Shown one piece after another: positions 16,651 through 28,516 of a stretch of DNA of 64,000 bases. This stretch comes from Burkholderiaceae bacterium. GTDB lineage: Bacteria; Pseudomonadota; Gammaproteobacteria; Burkholderiales; Burkholderiaceae_C. The stretch spans positions 310,001-374,000 of the forward strand of contig JACKLM010000002.1 of the NCBI GenBank assembly GCA_024235895.1. The letters are read 5' to 3'. Each line of letters begins with the position of its first letter. Position 1 is the first letter of the stretch. Both the position numbers and the translations under genes were made by a program. The notes under the pieces were generated by a model. The model was not told the origin of the DNA, ran no database searches, and worked only from the letters and a program-made list of their open reading frames with translations.

Positions 16651-17385
16651 ATGAGCGACGACCCTGCCTCGCGGATCCCCAGCGCACCCCGGATCGTCCG
16701 GCGTGCGGCGCGCGCCGACGTCGCGCCGGCCGACCTGCGCGTCGCGGCGTCCCAGCCGGGCGGATGGATCCGCACGATGCTCGAATATTTCGGCCTCGCG
16801 CGCCCGCGGCGTGTCGAGCCCGTCGTCGACGGCGCCGGGCTGGCGGCGTTCCTGCACACGCGCGCGAGTTTCGTCGCCCAGACCTCGCTGTACGGCTACC
16901 TGCGCACGCGTGCCGGCATGCGCTACCCCGAGCTGTTCGACGACGACCCCTTCGTCGCCAGCATCAATATCGCCAAGTGGCACATGTGGCTCGCCTGCCT
17001 GTCCGACCTCGCGGTCTACGCCGGCGGGATGCTGCAGCGCGCCGGCGCGGCCACGCCAGGGCAGGTCGGCGCGCTGGTGCAGGCGCTGGTCGCGCGCATC
17101 CTCGACGAGACCGGCGTGCCGGGCGACGCCGGGCCCGGGTTCGCCGAGCACGCGCAGCAGGTTCGCGCCCGGCTCGCGCTCGTCGACTGGGCTGCGGTCG
17201 ACGATGGCGAGCAGGCCTTCAGCGCGAGTCCCGACGCGCTGATCCGCTGGGCCCCGGTGCTCGACGAGCTCAAGCAGCTCGACGAGGCGATCGTTCGCAA
17301 CTCGGTGCGATTCCGCTGGCAGGAGGTCCGCCGCGACTTGCGCGCCTGCCTGGACGCGAGCGCGGTGCTGGGCGACGCCGCCTGA
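16651..17385 (+). CDS. Hypothetical protein, 244 aa
   Basis: A plus-strand gene between the two symporter operons. It is soluble, without a signal peptide or membrane helix, with mixed alpha-helical composition (for example IRTMLEYFGLARPRR, FLHTRASFVAQTSLYGYLRTRAGMRYPELFDDDPFVASINIAKWHMW). Its codon use matches the neighbours, so it is probably a native gene. I do not recognise the family and offer no function. The ATG at 16651 follows a region without a clear Shine-Dalgarno sequence. Confidence 0.75.
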   Translation: MSDDPASRIPSAPRIVRRAARADVAPADLRVAASQPGGWIRTMLEYFGLARPRRVEPVVDGAGLAAFLHTRASFVAQTSLYGYLRTRAGMRYPELFDDDPFVASINIAKWHMWLACLSDLAVYAGGMLQRAGAATPGQVGALVQALVARILDETGVPGDAGPGFAEHAQQVRARLALVDWAAVDDGEQAFSASPDALIRWAPVLDELKQLDEAIVRNSVRFRWQEVRRDLRACLDASAVLGDAA

Positions 17386-17451
17386 TCGGGCGCCGGCCGC
17401 GACGCGGCGGACGCGTGCGTCACGCGCGCGGGGCGCGCGGACGCCGTGCGG

Positions 17452-17808
17452 TCAGCCGCCGATCGCCCGCCAGAGGTGGTACATGCCGCGCGCGATCTCG
17501 CCTTCCAGCGGGAACGACAGCATGCCCATCACCGAGTAGCCGAGCAGCCACGGCATGACGTAGAAGCGGACCATGTAGAAGAACCAGGCCACGTACAGCG
17601 GCACCAGCATCGGGACCAGGAACGCCGGCGTGATCGGCCCGAACAGCCCGAGCAGCGGGTCGGTCAGCTTGATGAAGATGCGGCTGAAGAAGAACTTGCT
17701 GTCCTCGGGCAGGAACAGCCGCATGCCGAAGCGGCCGATCAGCGTCCACATGATCGTGCCCAGCGCATAGTCGAGCACGACGGCCCACATCGGGATCTGC
17801 TGCATCAT
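17452..17808 (-). CDS. YggT-like small membrane protein
   Basis: 118 aa from the ATG at 17808 (17805 is also possible). Hydrophobic segments include WAVVLDYALGTIMWTLIG and AFLVPMLVPLYVAWFFYMVRFYVMPWLLGY, separated by FIKLTDPLLGLFGPITP, which recalls the loop of YggT-family proteins (LTDPLL..PIRR..P). It is third in the second symporter operon, 139 nt after symporter B, with no terminator seen between. A part in membrane integrity or symporter function is inference. Confidence 0.78.
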   Translation of the reverse strand: MMQQIPMWAVVLDYALGTIMWTLIGRFGMRLFLPEDSKFFFSRIFIKLTDPLLGLFGPITPAFLVPMLVPLYVAWFFYMVRFYVMPWLLGYSVMGMLSFPLEGEIARGMYHLWRAIGG

Positions 17809-17947
17809 CGATCGAGGTCGGTGGCGCCGGCCGGCTGCCGCCGGCTGCGCTGCCTGCATGGAAAAGCCGGGGCGAGTCCCCTCGTCCCGGCCCGTTCGGC
17901 TGGCCCCGGCAACCCCGACCAGGGGTTGCCGGTGCTGGCCTTGCGCG

Positions 17948-19786
17948 TCAGTGCGTCCCCAGGATGGTCTTGCCGCGCGGGATGCGGACCTCGTCGACCA
18001 TGCGCTGCGTCTCCTCGTCGGGTGCCGCGGTCAGCAGCGTGACGACGACCATCGCGATCAGGCTGGCGACGATGCCGACGATGCCGAAGCGCAGGTGGTC
18101 GAGCCCGAGCCACGGCTGCGCGAGCCCGTACCACTCCTTCGGGTTGCGCACCGCGAGCAGGTACCACCAGCCGACACCCAGGCCGACGACCATGCCGGCG
18201 ATCGCCCCGGCCCGGTTGGCGCGCTTCCACCACACGCCGAGCACGAGCGGGAAGAACAGCCCCGACATCGCGAAGCAGAACGCCCACGCCACCGCACCCA
18301 GGATCCCGGTCAGCTTCATGCTGGCCACCAGCGCGCCGGCCGCACCGATCACGAGCAGCAGCACGCGCGCGGTCATCAGCCGCTTCTTGGTCTCGGCCTT
18401 CGGGTCGATGATCTTGTAGTACAGGTCGTGCGACAGCGCGTTCGCCATCGCCAGCAGCAGCCCGTCAGCGGTCGACATCGCCGCCGCCATGCCGCCGGCG
18501 GCGACCAGGCCCGAGATCACGTACGGCAGCCCGGCCATCTCCGGCGTGGCCAGCACGATGATGTCCGCGTTGAGGAAGAACTCGTTGATCTGCAGGATGC
18601 CGTCGCTGTTGCCGTCGACGATCTTCAGCAGCCCGATCGCGCCCCACTTCTGGATCCACTGGAGCTTCGAGACCTCCTCGATCGACTTGCCGATGATCGA
18701 GGTCGCGAGCTCGGGGTCGATCATCTGCAGCTTGCTCAGCGTCGCCAGCGCCGGCGCCGAGAAGTACAGCAGGAAGATGAAGAACAGCGACCAGGCCACC
18801 GAGCTGCGCGCGTCACGCACCGACGGTGTCGTGAAGTAGCGCATCAGGATGTGCGGCAGCGACGCCGTGCCGATCATCATGCAGGCCACCAGGGTCACGA
18901 ACTGCCACGCCGCCAGCGCGCCTTCGGCGGGCGTGGCGTGCAGCTTCGTCAACACCGCGAGCCCCGCCTGCGGCGCCACCGCGGCGGTCCCGACACCGAT
19001 TACCGGCTCGAGCTCCATGATGCGCTGCACGCCCCCGCCGTAGCTCAGGTGAGGCAGCGGCCCGAAGCCCTGGACGATCGACATCCAGAAGATCGGGATC
19101 AGGTAGGCGACGATCAGCACGATGTACTGCGCGACCTGGGTCCAGGTCACCGCGCGCATGCCGCCGAGCATCGAGCACACCAGGATCCCCGCCAGGCCCA
19201 GCCAGACGCCGGCCTCGAACGGGATCTGGAACGCCCGCGCGGCGATCGTCCCGGTCGCCGTGATCTGCGCCGTCACGTAGGTGAACGACGCCACGACCAG
19301 CACGACGATGGCGCAGAAGCGCGTCAGCTTGCCGCCGTAGCGCGTGCCGATGAAGTCGGGCACCGTGTAGCAGCCGAACTTGCGCAGGTACGGCGCCATC
19401 AGCGTGGCCACCAGGATGTATCCCCCGGTCCAGCCGACGATGAACGCCATGTAGGGGTAGCCGGACATGAAGATGCCGCCAGCCATCGCGACGAACGACG
19501 CGCCGGACATCCAGTCCGCCGCCGTCGCCATGCCGTTGAACACCGGTGGCACGCTGCGCCCGGCGACGTAGTAGGCGTCGACCGCCATCGTCCTCGACAG
19601 CACGCCGATGAAGGCGTAGATGACGAGCGTGAACATCAGGAACAGGATGCCGATCGTGTCGGCGCCGACGCCGAAGCGCTCCAGCACCGCCATCGCTGCG
19701 AAGAACGCCAGGAACCCGCCGGTGTAGATCCCGTAGATCTTCGGCAGGTTCTCCATGAAGGACTTGCCTTCCCATTGCATGGCCAT
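17948..19786 (-). CDS. Sodium:solute (cation/carboxylate) symporter B
   Basis: 612 aa from the ATG at 19786, which has GAGGAG about 8 nt upstream. Same subfamily as symporter A: NGMATAADWMSGASF, APYLRKFGCYTVPDF, GGMRAVTWTQVAQY. The hydrophilic insert carries a canonical EF-hand loop, DGNSDGILQINE at residues 391-402 (18581-18616), with ligands at positions 1, 3, 5, 9 and 12 and Gly at 6. It is therefore more complete than the loop of symporter A. The gene follows DUF4212 gene B by 13 nt. Substrate unknown, probably a carboxylate taken up with sodium. Confidence 0.92.
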   Translation of the reverse strand: MAMQWEGKSFMENLPKIYGIYTGGFLAFFAAMAVLERFGVGADTIGILFLMFTLVIYAFIGVLSRTMAVDAYYVAGRSVPPVFNGMATAADWMSGASFVAMAGGIFMSGYPYMAFIVGWTGGYILVATLMAPYLRKFGCYTVPDFIGTRYGGKLTRFCAIVVLVVASFTYVTAQITATGTIAARAFQIPFEAGVWLGLAGILVCSMLGGMRAVTWTQVAQYIVLIVAYLIPIFWMSIVQGFGPLPHLSYGGGVQRIMELEPVIGVGTAAVAPQAGLAVLTKLHATPAEGALAAWQFVTLVACMMIGTASLPHILMRYFTTPSVRDARSSVAWSLFFIFLLYFSAPALATLSKLQMIDPELATSIIGKSIEEVSKLQWIQKWGAIGLLKIVDGNSDGILQINEFFLNADIIVLATPEMAGLPYVISGLVAAGGMAAAMSTADGLLLAMANALSHDLYYKIIDPKAETKKRLMTARVLLLVIGAAGALVASMKLTGILGAVAWAFCFAMSGLFFPLVLGVWWKRANRAGAIAGMVVGLGVGWWYLLAVRNPKEWYGLAQPWLGLDHLRFGIVGIVASLIAMVVVTLLTAAPDEETQRMVDEVRIPRGKTILGTH

Positions 19787-19799
19787 GTCGGTGCTCCTC

Positions 19800-20066
19800 T
19801 TATTCGTCTTCGTCGACGCCGAACTCGACATCGATCGCGTGCTGCTGGCGCGCGAACATGAACAGCTGGACCACGAACACGATCAGCGACCCCTGCGCGG
19901 CCATGTAGTAGTTCAGCGGCCAGCCGAAGAAGTTGATCCCGTGCAGCGAGGATGCGAACCAGTGCACGGCGTACGCGAAGATGAACCAGATGACCAGGTG
20001 CGTGATCATCAGCGTGCGTGTCCGGCGCCAGTGCTCCTGGCGCCTTTCCATCGAGAGCTCTGCCAC
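19800..20066 (-). CDS. DUF4212 symporter small subunit B
   Basis: 88 aa beginning at a GTG (20066) with AAGGAG 6 nt upstream. Two helices (LMITHLVIWFIFAYAVHWF and GSLIVFVVQLFMFARQQHA) and the GINFFGWPLNYYMAAQGS loop identify DUF4212. It is the first gene of the second symporter operon and a paralogue of the 16166-16420 gene. The acidic tail (VDEDE) also resembles its paralogue. Confidence 0.92.
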   Translation of the reverse strand: MAELSMERRQEHWRRTRTLMITHLVIWFIFAYAVHWFASSLHGINFFGWPLNYYMAAQGSLIVFVVQLFMFARQQHAIDVEFGVDEDE

Positions 20067-20179
20067 GTTGTCTCCTTCGTCTCGTGATGCCCATGGCGCC
20101 GGGCGAAGACGCCCTGCGTGCGACCCGGCCCGACCGCGGCATTACCACCGCGGCCAGCTTGCACTCTTTGGGATGTCGC

Positions 20180-20231
20180 TGACCGACTTCTGACGCGCAG
20201 CCAACAGAAGCTTACAAGATCCGTCGCAACC
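20180..20231 (-). promoter_or_regulatory. Conserved upstream element B of DUF4212-symporter operon
   Basis: Matches 16505-16556 at 38 of 52 positions. It includes the dyad CTTCTG (20187-20192) and CAGAAG (20205-20210). It lies 114-165 nt upstream of the DUF4212 B start, between that gene and the end of paaK. Confidence 0.55.
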
Positions 20232-20279
20232 CGCGTGTCATTTTTCGCGATGCGGAATGCGGGACCTGACCCCGGGTTT

Positions 20280-21587
<1,308 letters not shown>

Positions 21588-21617
21588 GGTGGGGCCTCCT
21601 CGTGCGGATCCGGGCGC

Positions 21618-22061
21618 TCAGCCTGCGCTGACGGAGCGTCCCTTGATCGCGTGGCTGCGGCCGCGGAAGATCGCGACCCGCTCGCCGCGCTGGTTGACGA
21701 CCTCGACATCGTAGACGCCGGTGCGGCCCGCGCGATGCTGCTCGGTGCAGCTCGCCGTCAGCACGTCGCCCAGCCGCGCCGGCGCCAGCAGCTCGATCGC
21801 GAAGCCCGAGGCCACCGTCAGCTCGTCGCGCGCGTTGCAGCCGTAGGCGAACGCGGTATCGGCCAACGTCGCGACGAGGCCGCCGTGGCAGGTCGCCACC
21901 CCGTTGAGCATGTCCTCGCGCACCGTCATGCGCGCCACCGCGCGTCCGGGCGCGATGGCCTCGATCGTGATGCCCAGCATCCGCGACGCCGTATCGCGCG
22001 CCTGCATCGTGCGCCGCACGCGCTCGGCGATCGCTTGCGGGTCGGTCACCTCGGCATCCAT
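21618..22061 (-). CDS. paaI: Hydroxyphenylacetyl-CoA thioesterase PaaI
   Basis: Hot-dog-fold thioesterase that rescues CoA from dead-end phenylacetyl-CoA derivatives. 147 aa from the ATG at 22061, with GGAG about 8 nt upstream; a GTG two codons earlier is also in frame. The motif NGVATCHGGLVATLADTAFAY holds the catalytic Asn/His/Gly-Gly and Asp of the PaaI group. Immediately upstream of paaK on the same strand, which supports the assignment. Confidence 0.92.
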   Translation of the reverse strand: MDAEVTDPQAIAERVRRTMQARDTASRMLGITIEAIAPGRAVARMTVREDMLNGVATCHGGLVATLADTAFAYGCNARDELTVASGFAIELLAPARLGDVLTASCTEQHRAGRTGVYDVEVVNQRGERVAIFRGRSHAIKGRSVSAG

Positions 22062-22136
22062 GCACACGCTCCGGTCAGAAAGGTTCGATCACGCATGGCG
22101 CGGCAAGCCGCTCGCGCGCTGCCACCGCCGGCCGCC

Positions 22137-22642
22137 TCATGCGGTCGAGGCGGCCACGTCGGCCATCGGCGCGCCGGTCAGCCGCTGCAGGTCCACCGGC
22201 GCGAGCGCAAAGACCGCATTCGGGTGCCCGGCCGCGGCCCAGATCCGGTCGAAACGCAGCAGATCCTGGTCGATCAGCGTCACCGGGGCGCTCGCGTGCG
22301 CCAGCGGCGGCACGCCGCCGATCGCATAGCCGGTGCGCGCCTTGACGAAGGCGGCGTCGGCGCGCGCGAGCGCACCGGTGACGGCCGCGACCTTGGCCTC
22401 GTCGACGCGCCGGTCGCCGCTGGCGACGACGAGTACCGCCGCCTCGTCGGCGACGCGGCGGAAGATCACGCTCTTGGCGATCTGCCCGACCTGCACGCCC
22501 AGCGCATCGGCCGCCTGCTGCGAGGTGCGCGCCGCGACCTCCAGCCAGCGCGGCGGATGCGGGTGGCCTGCCGCCGCCAGCGCCGCGGCGACGCGCTGCA
22601 CGCTCTCGGGCCACGCGGCCCCGGGCGTCTCGGCCTGACGCA

Positions 22643-22643
<1 letters not shown>
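22137..22643 (-). CDS. YbaK/EbsC-type aminoacyl-tRNA deacylase
   Basis: 168-aa member of the YbaK/ProX editing family, which hydrolyses mischarged Cys-, Ala- or other aminoacyl-tRNA. Family signatures are the conserved Lys in VGQIAKSVIF, GDRRVDEAKV and the substrate-pocket loop TGYAIGGVPPLAH. The ATG overlaps the liuD stop by one base (TGATG at 22641-22645), so it is translated with the carboxylase operon although a metabolic link is not obvious. It could be YbaK or a ProXp subtype; the sequence alone does not decide. Confidence 0.88.
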
Positions 22644-24646
<2,003 letters not shown>

Positions 24647-24647
24647 C

Positions 24648-25340
24648 TCAAACCTCCGCGGCGCGGTCAGCGCGCGTTTCGTTCGTCAGGCGTCCACGCA
24701 CCGGCATCGGCATGTCGGCCCCGTCCTCCGCCCCCGCGCTTCGCCCGAACAGCCGCCGCAGCAGCGCGCGCAGAAACTTGAAGGTCAGCACCAGCAGCAC
24801 GACGGATGCCAGCACGCCAACCCCGAGCACGACCGCGAACCCCAGCGGATGCTCCCAGGCCAGCCACAGCAGCGTCGGCACCGCGGCGTCGCCGAGCAGC
24901 GACAGGCCGATGTTGCTGAACGGCTCGGGCGAGGTATTCACCGCGGCGCGTGTGCTCGCCTTGGCCGCGTGGCTGGTCGCCGCCAGCGTGCCACCCATCA
25001 GTCCGGCGACGAGCGCCATCTGGCTGCCATCGAAGCCGAAGACGCCGGCCGCCAGCGCCGCCCCGGCGGGCACGCGGATGAAGGTGTGCACCGCATCCCA
25101 CATCGAGTCGACGACCGGGATCTTGTCGGCCAAGAACTCCACCGCCAGCATGATGCCGCTGGCCCACAGCAGCGCCGGCTGCTCGAGCAGCTTCAGGCCG
25201 TCGGGCAGCGGCACCCAGCCCAGGTATCCGGCCAGCCCGGTGAGGAAGACGACCGCGTACAGCCGCATGCCGCTGGCCCAGCCTAGTGCGGCCGCAAGCG
25301 CCAGGAGTTCGGTGGTACCCAGGTTCAGCTCGCTGCCCAT
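24648..25340 (-). CDS. DUF4126 membrane protein
   Basis: 230 aa with about five or six hydrophobic segments and conserved pieces ALAAALGWASGMRLYAVVFLTG, DKIPVVDSMWDAVHTFIR, and TLAATSHAAKASTRAAVNTSPEPFSN, which mark the DUF4126 family of unknown function. GGAGG lies 5 nt before the ATG at 25340. Lodged between liuC and liuD with 19-nt and 1-nt gaps, so it is part of the same transcript. A transport or membrane-organising role in the operon is unproven. Confidence 0.85.
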   Translation of the reverse strand: MGSELNLGTTELLALAAALGWASGMRLYAVVFLTGLAGYLGWVPLPDGLKLLEQPALLWASGIMLAVEFLADKIPVVDSMWDAVHTFIRVPAGAALAAGVFGFDGSQMALVAGLMGGTLAATSHAAKASTRAAVNTSPEPFSNIGLSLLGDAAVPTLLWLAWEHPLGFAVVLGVGVLASVVLLVLTFKFLRALLRRLFGRSAGAEDGADMPMPVRGRLTNETRADRAAEV

Positions 25341-25359
25341 GCGGCCTCCGATCGCCGGC

Positions 25360-26145
25360 TCATGGCGCGCGCCACGCCGGCTCGCGCTTGCCCAGGAAGG
25401 CCTGCACGCCCTCGCGCCCTTCGTCGCTGGCGCGCACGTCGGCGATGCGGCGCGCGGTGTCGGCGCGCAGTTCGGGCGTGATCTCGCGCCCGGCCAGGTC
25501 CTGCACCAGCCGCTTGCAGGCCTTGACCGCGGCCGGCCCGTTGCCGACCAGCGCGGCGACGACGCCGTCGACGACGCCGTCGATCGCGTCGGCGGCGGCG
25601 AGCTCGTGCACGAAGCCGATGCGACGCGCCTCGGCGGCGTCGAAGCGCTCGGCGCTGACAAACCAGCGCCGCGCCGCTTGCTCGCCCATCGCGCGCACGA
25701 CGTAGGGGCCGATGGTGGCCGGCAGCAGCCCGAGCCGCGCCTCGCTGAGGCAGAACTGGACGCCTTCGGCCGCGACCAGCACGTCGCAGATCGCCGCCAG
25801 CCCGACCCCGCCGGCATAGCAGTCGCCGTGGATGCGGCCGACGATCGGCAGCTCGCAGCGATAGCCGGCCCACAGCATCGCCGCCAGCCGCTCGGCGTCG
25901 GCGCGGTTGTCGTCCCAGCCGTAGCCGGCCATCGCGCGCATCCAGTTCAGGTCGGCGCCGGCGCAGAAGGCCTTGCCGTGGCCGCCGAGCACGATCGCGC
26001 GCAACGCCGGTTTGCGCGGCAGGCTGGCGAAGGCCTCGGTCAGCTCGGCGATGACGCCGTCGTTGAACGCGTTGCGGACCTCGGGCCGGTTCAGGAAGAC
26101 GCGCGCCACCGGGCCTTCGATCCGGATGTCGAGCGTGCGGCTCAT
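25360..26145 (-). CDS. liuC: 3-methylglutaconyl-CoA hydratase (enoyl-CoA hydratase family)
   Basis: Crotonase-fold enzyme, 261 aa, predicted to hydrate 3-methylglutaconyl-CoA to HMG-CoA in leucine breakdown. Oxyanion-hole motifs GGHGKAFCAGADLNWM and IHGDCYAGGVGLAAICD, and FCLSEARLGLLPATIGPYV, are in place. The ATG at 26145 (AGGAG 11 nt upstream) is preferred over a TTG at 26184. The function within the family is assigned from its place between liuB and liuD; a toxin-antitoxin pair now separates it from liuB. Confidence 0.9.
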   Translation of the reverse strand: MSRTLDIRIEGPVARVFLNRPEVRNAFNDGVIAELTEAFASLPRKPALRAIVLGGHGKAFCAGADLNWMRAMAGYGWDDNRADAERLAAMLWAGYRCELPIVGRIHGDCYAGGVGLAAICDVLVAAEGVQFCLSEARLGLLPATIGPYVVRAMGEQAARRWFVSAERFDAAEARRIGFVHELAAADAIDGVVDGVVAALVGNGPAAVKACKRLVQDLAGREITPELRADTARRIADVRASDEGREGVQAFLGKREPAWRAP

Positions 26146-26180
26146 GGTGCGCGTGTCTCCTGCTGCAACGGGCGGGGAGG

Positions 26181-26582
26181 TCAATGCGGCCAGCCGCGCA
26201 GCCCGCGCAGGCGCTCGAAGGCCTCGAAGTCGCGGTCGCGGTGCAGCAGCGCGTAGCCGCGGTCGATGCAGAAGCTGGCGATCAGCACGTCCAGGCTGCT
26301 GCGCACCGTGATGCCCGACGCGCGCAGGCTGCGGTAGTGTTGCGCCGCCTCGACCGCGAGCGCGTGGCCGCCGACCGGCTCGACGCTGAGCGACTCCAGC
26401 AACGCGCGCGCCTGGCGGTATTCGCGCTCGCCGCGAAAGCCGCGCAGCACTTCGAACAGCACCAGGTCGGGCACGACGATGCGGATCTCGCCGTCGCTCA
26501 GCAGCTCGGTCAGCCGCTCGACCGACGGGTTGCCGGCGTCGGCGAAGAAATCGATCCAGACGCCGGAGTCAGCGACGACCAC
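26181..26582 (-). CDS. vapC: VapC-type PIN-domain toxin
   Basis: 133-aa PIN-domain ribonuclease. Expected metal-binding acidic residues are seen: Asp5 (VVADSGVWID), Glu44 (LVLFEVLRG), Asp98 (SSLDVLIASF) and Asp116/Asp118 (LLHRDRDFE). The start is a GTG at 26582 that overlaps the vapB stop by 14 nt. VapC toxins cleave tRNA or rRNA when VapB is degraded; the target here is unknown. The module sits inside the liu operon. Confidence 0.92.
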   Translation of the reverse strand: MVVADSGVWIDFFADAGNPSVERLTELLSDGEIRIVVPDLVLFEVLRGFRGEREYRQARALLESLSVEPVGGHALAVEAAQHYRSLRASGITVRSSLDVLIASFCIDRGYALLHRDRDFEAFERLRGLRGWPH

Positions 26583-26838
26583 GCCGCCCCCCGGGCGCTG
26601 GCTCGCCAGCGGTCAGCGCGACGGCACGGCCGCCATCGGCGGGCTCGGGGCGCGTCCAGTCGATCGACTCGTCGCCCTCCCACTTCAGCTTGCCCTTCCA
26701 CTTCAGGATCTCGCGGTAGTCGGCCTGGCGCGCGAGCAGGCGCAGCCCGGCCTCGACCGCGTCCTTCTTGGTCTTGAAGGGCCCGGCCTTCATCGCGCGG
26801 TCCATCAAGCCGTCGTCGATTTCGATGTTGGTGCGCAT
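26569..26838 (-). CDS. vapB: VapB-type antitoxin
   Basis: 89 aa. The N-terminal MRTNIEIDDGLMDRAMKAG plus FKTKKDAVEAGLRLLARQ is the usual short VapB (DUF2191-like) DNA-binding and dimerisation part. The C-terminal tail (EGDESIDWTRPEPADGG) would wrap the toxin. The start codon lies 4 nt from a dyad (26842-26876), the likely autoregulatory operator. Its C-terminus runs on past the vapC start. Confidence 0.9.
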   Translation of the reverse strand: MRTNIEIDDGLMDRAMKAGPFKTKKDAVEAGLRLLARQADYREILKWKGKLKWEGDESIDWTRPEPADGGRAVALTAGEPAPGGRRGRR

Positions 26839-26841
26839 GAT

Positions 26842-26876
26842 GTGTACGATGTGCCCGCAATTTGTGCATCATACAC
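26842..26876 (-). promoter_or_regulatory. Inverted repeat upstream of vapBC, probable operator
   Basis: Arms GTGTACGATG (26842-26851) and CATCATACAC (26867-26876) pair at 9 of 10 positions around a 15-nt spacer. It lies between the liuB stop and vapB, as expected for VapB/VapBC autoregulation. Confidence 0.55.
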
Positions 26877-26878
26877 GT

Positions 26879-28489
26879 CTACATGCGGAAGACCCCGAAC
26901 TGCGGCCGTTCGGGAATCGGCGCATTGAGCGACGCGCTGATCGCCAGCGCCAGCACGCGGCGCGTATCGGCCGGGTCGATGACGCCGTCGTCCCAAAGCC
27001 GGGCGCTGGCGTAGAACGGGTGGCCCTGCTGCTCGTACTGGGCGCGGATCGGCGCCTTGAAGGCCTCCTCCTCGTCGGCGCCCCAGCTGCCGCCGCGCGC
27101 CTCGATGGCGTCGCGCTTGACCGTGGCCAGCACGCTGGCGGCCTGCTCGCCGCCCATCACGCTGATGCGCGCGTTCGGCCACATCCACAGGAAGCGCGGC
27201 GCGTAGGCGCGGCCGCACATGCCGTAGTTGCCGGCGCCGAAGCTGCCGCCGATGATGACGGTGAACTTCGGCACCGTCGCCGTCGCCACCGCGGTCACCA
27301 TCTTGGCGCCGTGGCGCGCGATGCCTTCGTTCTCGACCTTGCGCCCGACCATGAAGCCGGTGATGTTCTGCAGGAAGATCAGCGGCACCCGGCGCTGGCA
27401 GCACAGCTCGACGAAGTGCGCGCCCTTGCACGCGCTGTCGGCAAACAGGATGCCGTTGTTGGCGACGATCCCCACCGGCATGCCCTCGATATGCGCGAAG
27501 CCGGTCACCAGCGTGGTGCCGAAGCGCGACTTGAACTCGTCGAAGTCGCTGCCGTCGACGATGCGCGCGATGACCTCGCGCACGTCGTAGGGCTTGCGCG
27601 GGTCGGTCGGGATCACGCCGTGCAGCTCGGTCGGGTCGTACGCCGGCGGCCGCGGCGGCTGGCGCAGCATCGGGTCCGGCTTGCGCCAGTTGAGGTTGGC
27701 GACCACGCTGCGCGCCAGCGCCAGCGCGTGCAGGTCGTTCTCGGCCAGGTGGTCGGCCACCCCCGACAGCCGCGTGTGGACGTCGCCGCCGCCCAGGTCC
27801 TCGGCGCTGACGACCTCGCCGATCGCCGCCTTCACCAGCGGCGGGCCGCCGAGGAAGATCGTCCCCTGCTCGCGCACGATGATCGTCTCGTCGCTCATCG
27901 CCGGCACGTAGGCGCCGCCGGCGGTGCACGACCCCATCACGACCGCGATCTGCGGGATGCCCTGCGCGCTCATCTGCGCCTGGTTGTAGAAGATGCGGCC
28001 GAAGTGGTCGCGGTCGGGGAAGACCTCGTCCTGCGTCGGCAGGTTGGCGCCGCCGCTGTCGACGAGGTAGACGCAGGGCAGGCGGTTCGCCTGCGCGATC
28101 TCCTGCGCCCGCAGGTGTTTCTTGACCGTGATCGGGAAGTAGCTGCCGCCCTTCACGGTGGCGTCGTTGCACACGACCATGCACTCGACGCCGGCGACGC
28201 GGCCGATGCCGGCGACGATGCCGCCGCCGGGTGCGGCGCCGTCGTACAGCCCGAGCCCGGCGAGCGCGCCGACCTCGAGGAAGGGCGTGTCGGCGTCGAG
28301 CAGCATCTCGACGCGCTCGCGCGGCAGCAGCTTGCCGCGCGCGCTGTGCTTGGCACGTGCCGCCTCGCCGCCGCCGAGCGCGACCTGCGCCAACTTGTCG
28401 TTGAGGTCGGCCACCAGCAGCCGCATCGCCTGCGCGCTGGCCTGGAACTCGTCGCTGCGCGGATTGAGCTTGGAGGTCAGGGCCGGCAT
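26879..28489 (-). CDS. liuB: 3-methylcrotonyl-CoA carboxylase, carboxyltransferase (beta) subunit
   Basis: Transfers CO2 from carboxybiotin to 3-methylcrotonyl-CoA. 536 aa, the family length. Features: LLDADTPFLEVGALAGLGLYDG, CTAGGAYVPAMSDE, the AcCoA-site segment DEFKSRFGTTLVTGFAHIEG, and HGAKMVTAVATATVPKFTVIIGGSFGAGNYGMCGRAYAPRF-type motifs in the second half. Probably the first gene of the liuB-C-D operon. A LiuR-type palindrome lies 28-49 nt upstream of the ATG. Confidence 0.95.
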   Translation of the reverse strand: MPALTSKLNPRSDEFQASAQAMRLLVADLNDKLAQVALGGGEAARAKHSARGKLLPRERVEMLLDADTPFLEVGALAGLGLYDGAAPGGGIVAGIGRVAGVECMVVCNDATVKGGSYFPITVKKHLRAQEIAQANRLPCVYLVDSGGANLPTQDEVFPDRDHFGRIFYNQAQMSAQGIPQIAVVMGSCTAGGAYVPAMSDETIIVREQGTIFLGGPPLVKAAIGEVVSAEDLGGGDVHTRLSGVADHLAENDLHALALARSVVANLNWRKPDPMLRQPPRPPAYDPTELHGVIPTDPRKPYDVREVIARIVDGSDFDEFKSRFGTTLVTGFAHIEGMPVGIVANNGILFADSACKGAHFVELCCQRRVPLIFLQNITGFMVGRKVENEGIARHGAKMVTAVATATVPKFTVIIGGSFGAGNYGMCGRAYAPRFLWMWPNARISVMGGEQAASVLATVKRDAIEARGGSWGADEEEAFKAPIRAQYEQQGHPFYASARLWDDGVIDPADTRRVLALAISASLNAPIPERPQFGVFRM

Positions 28490-28516
28490 CGGCGGTCTCC
28501 GGTCGAGAGATGGTGA

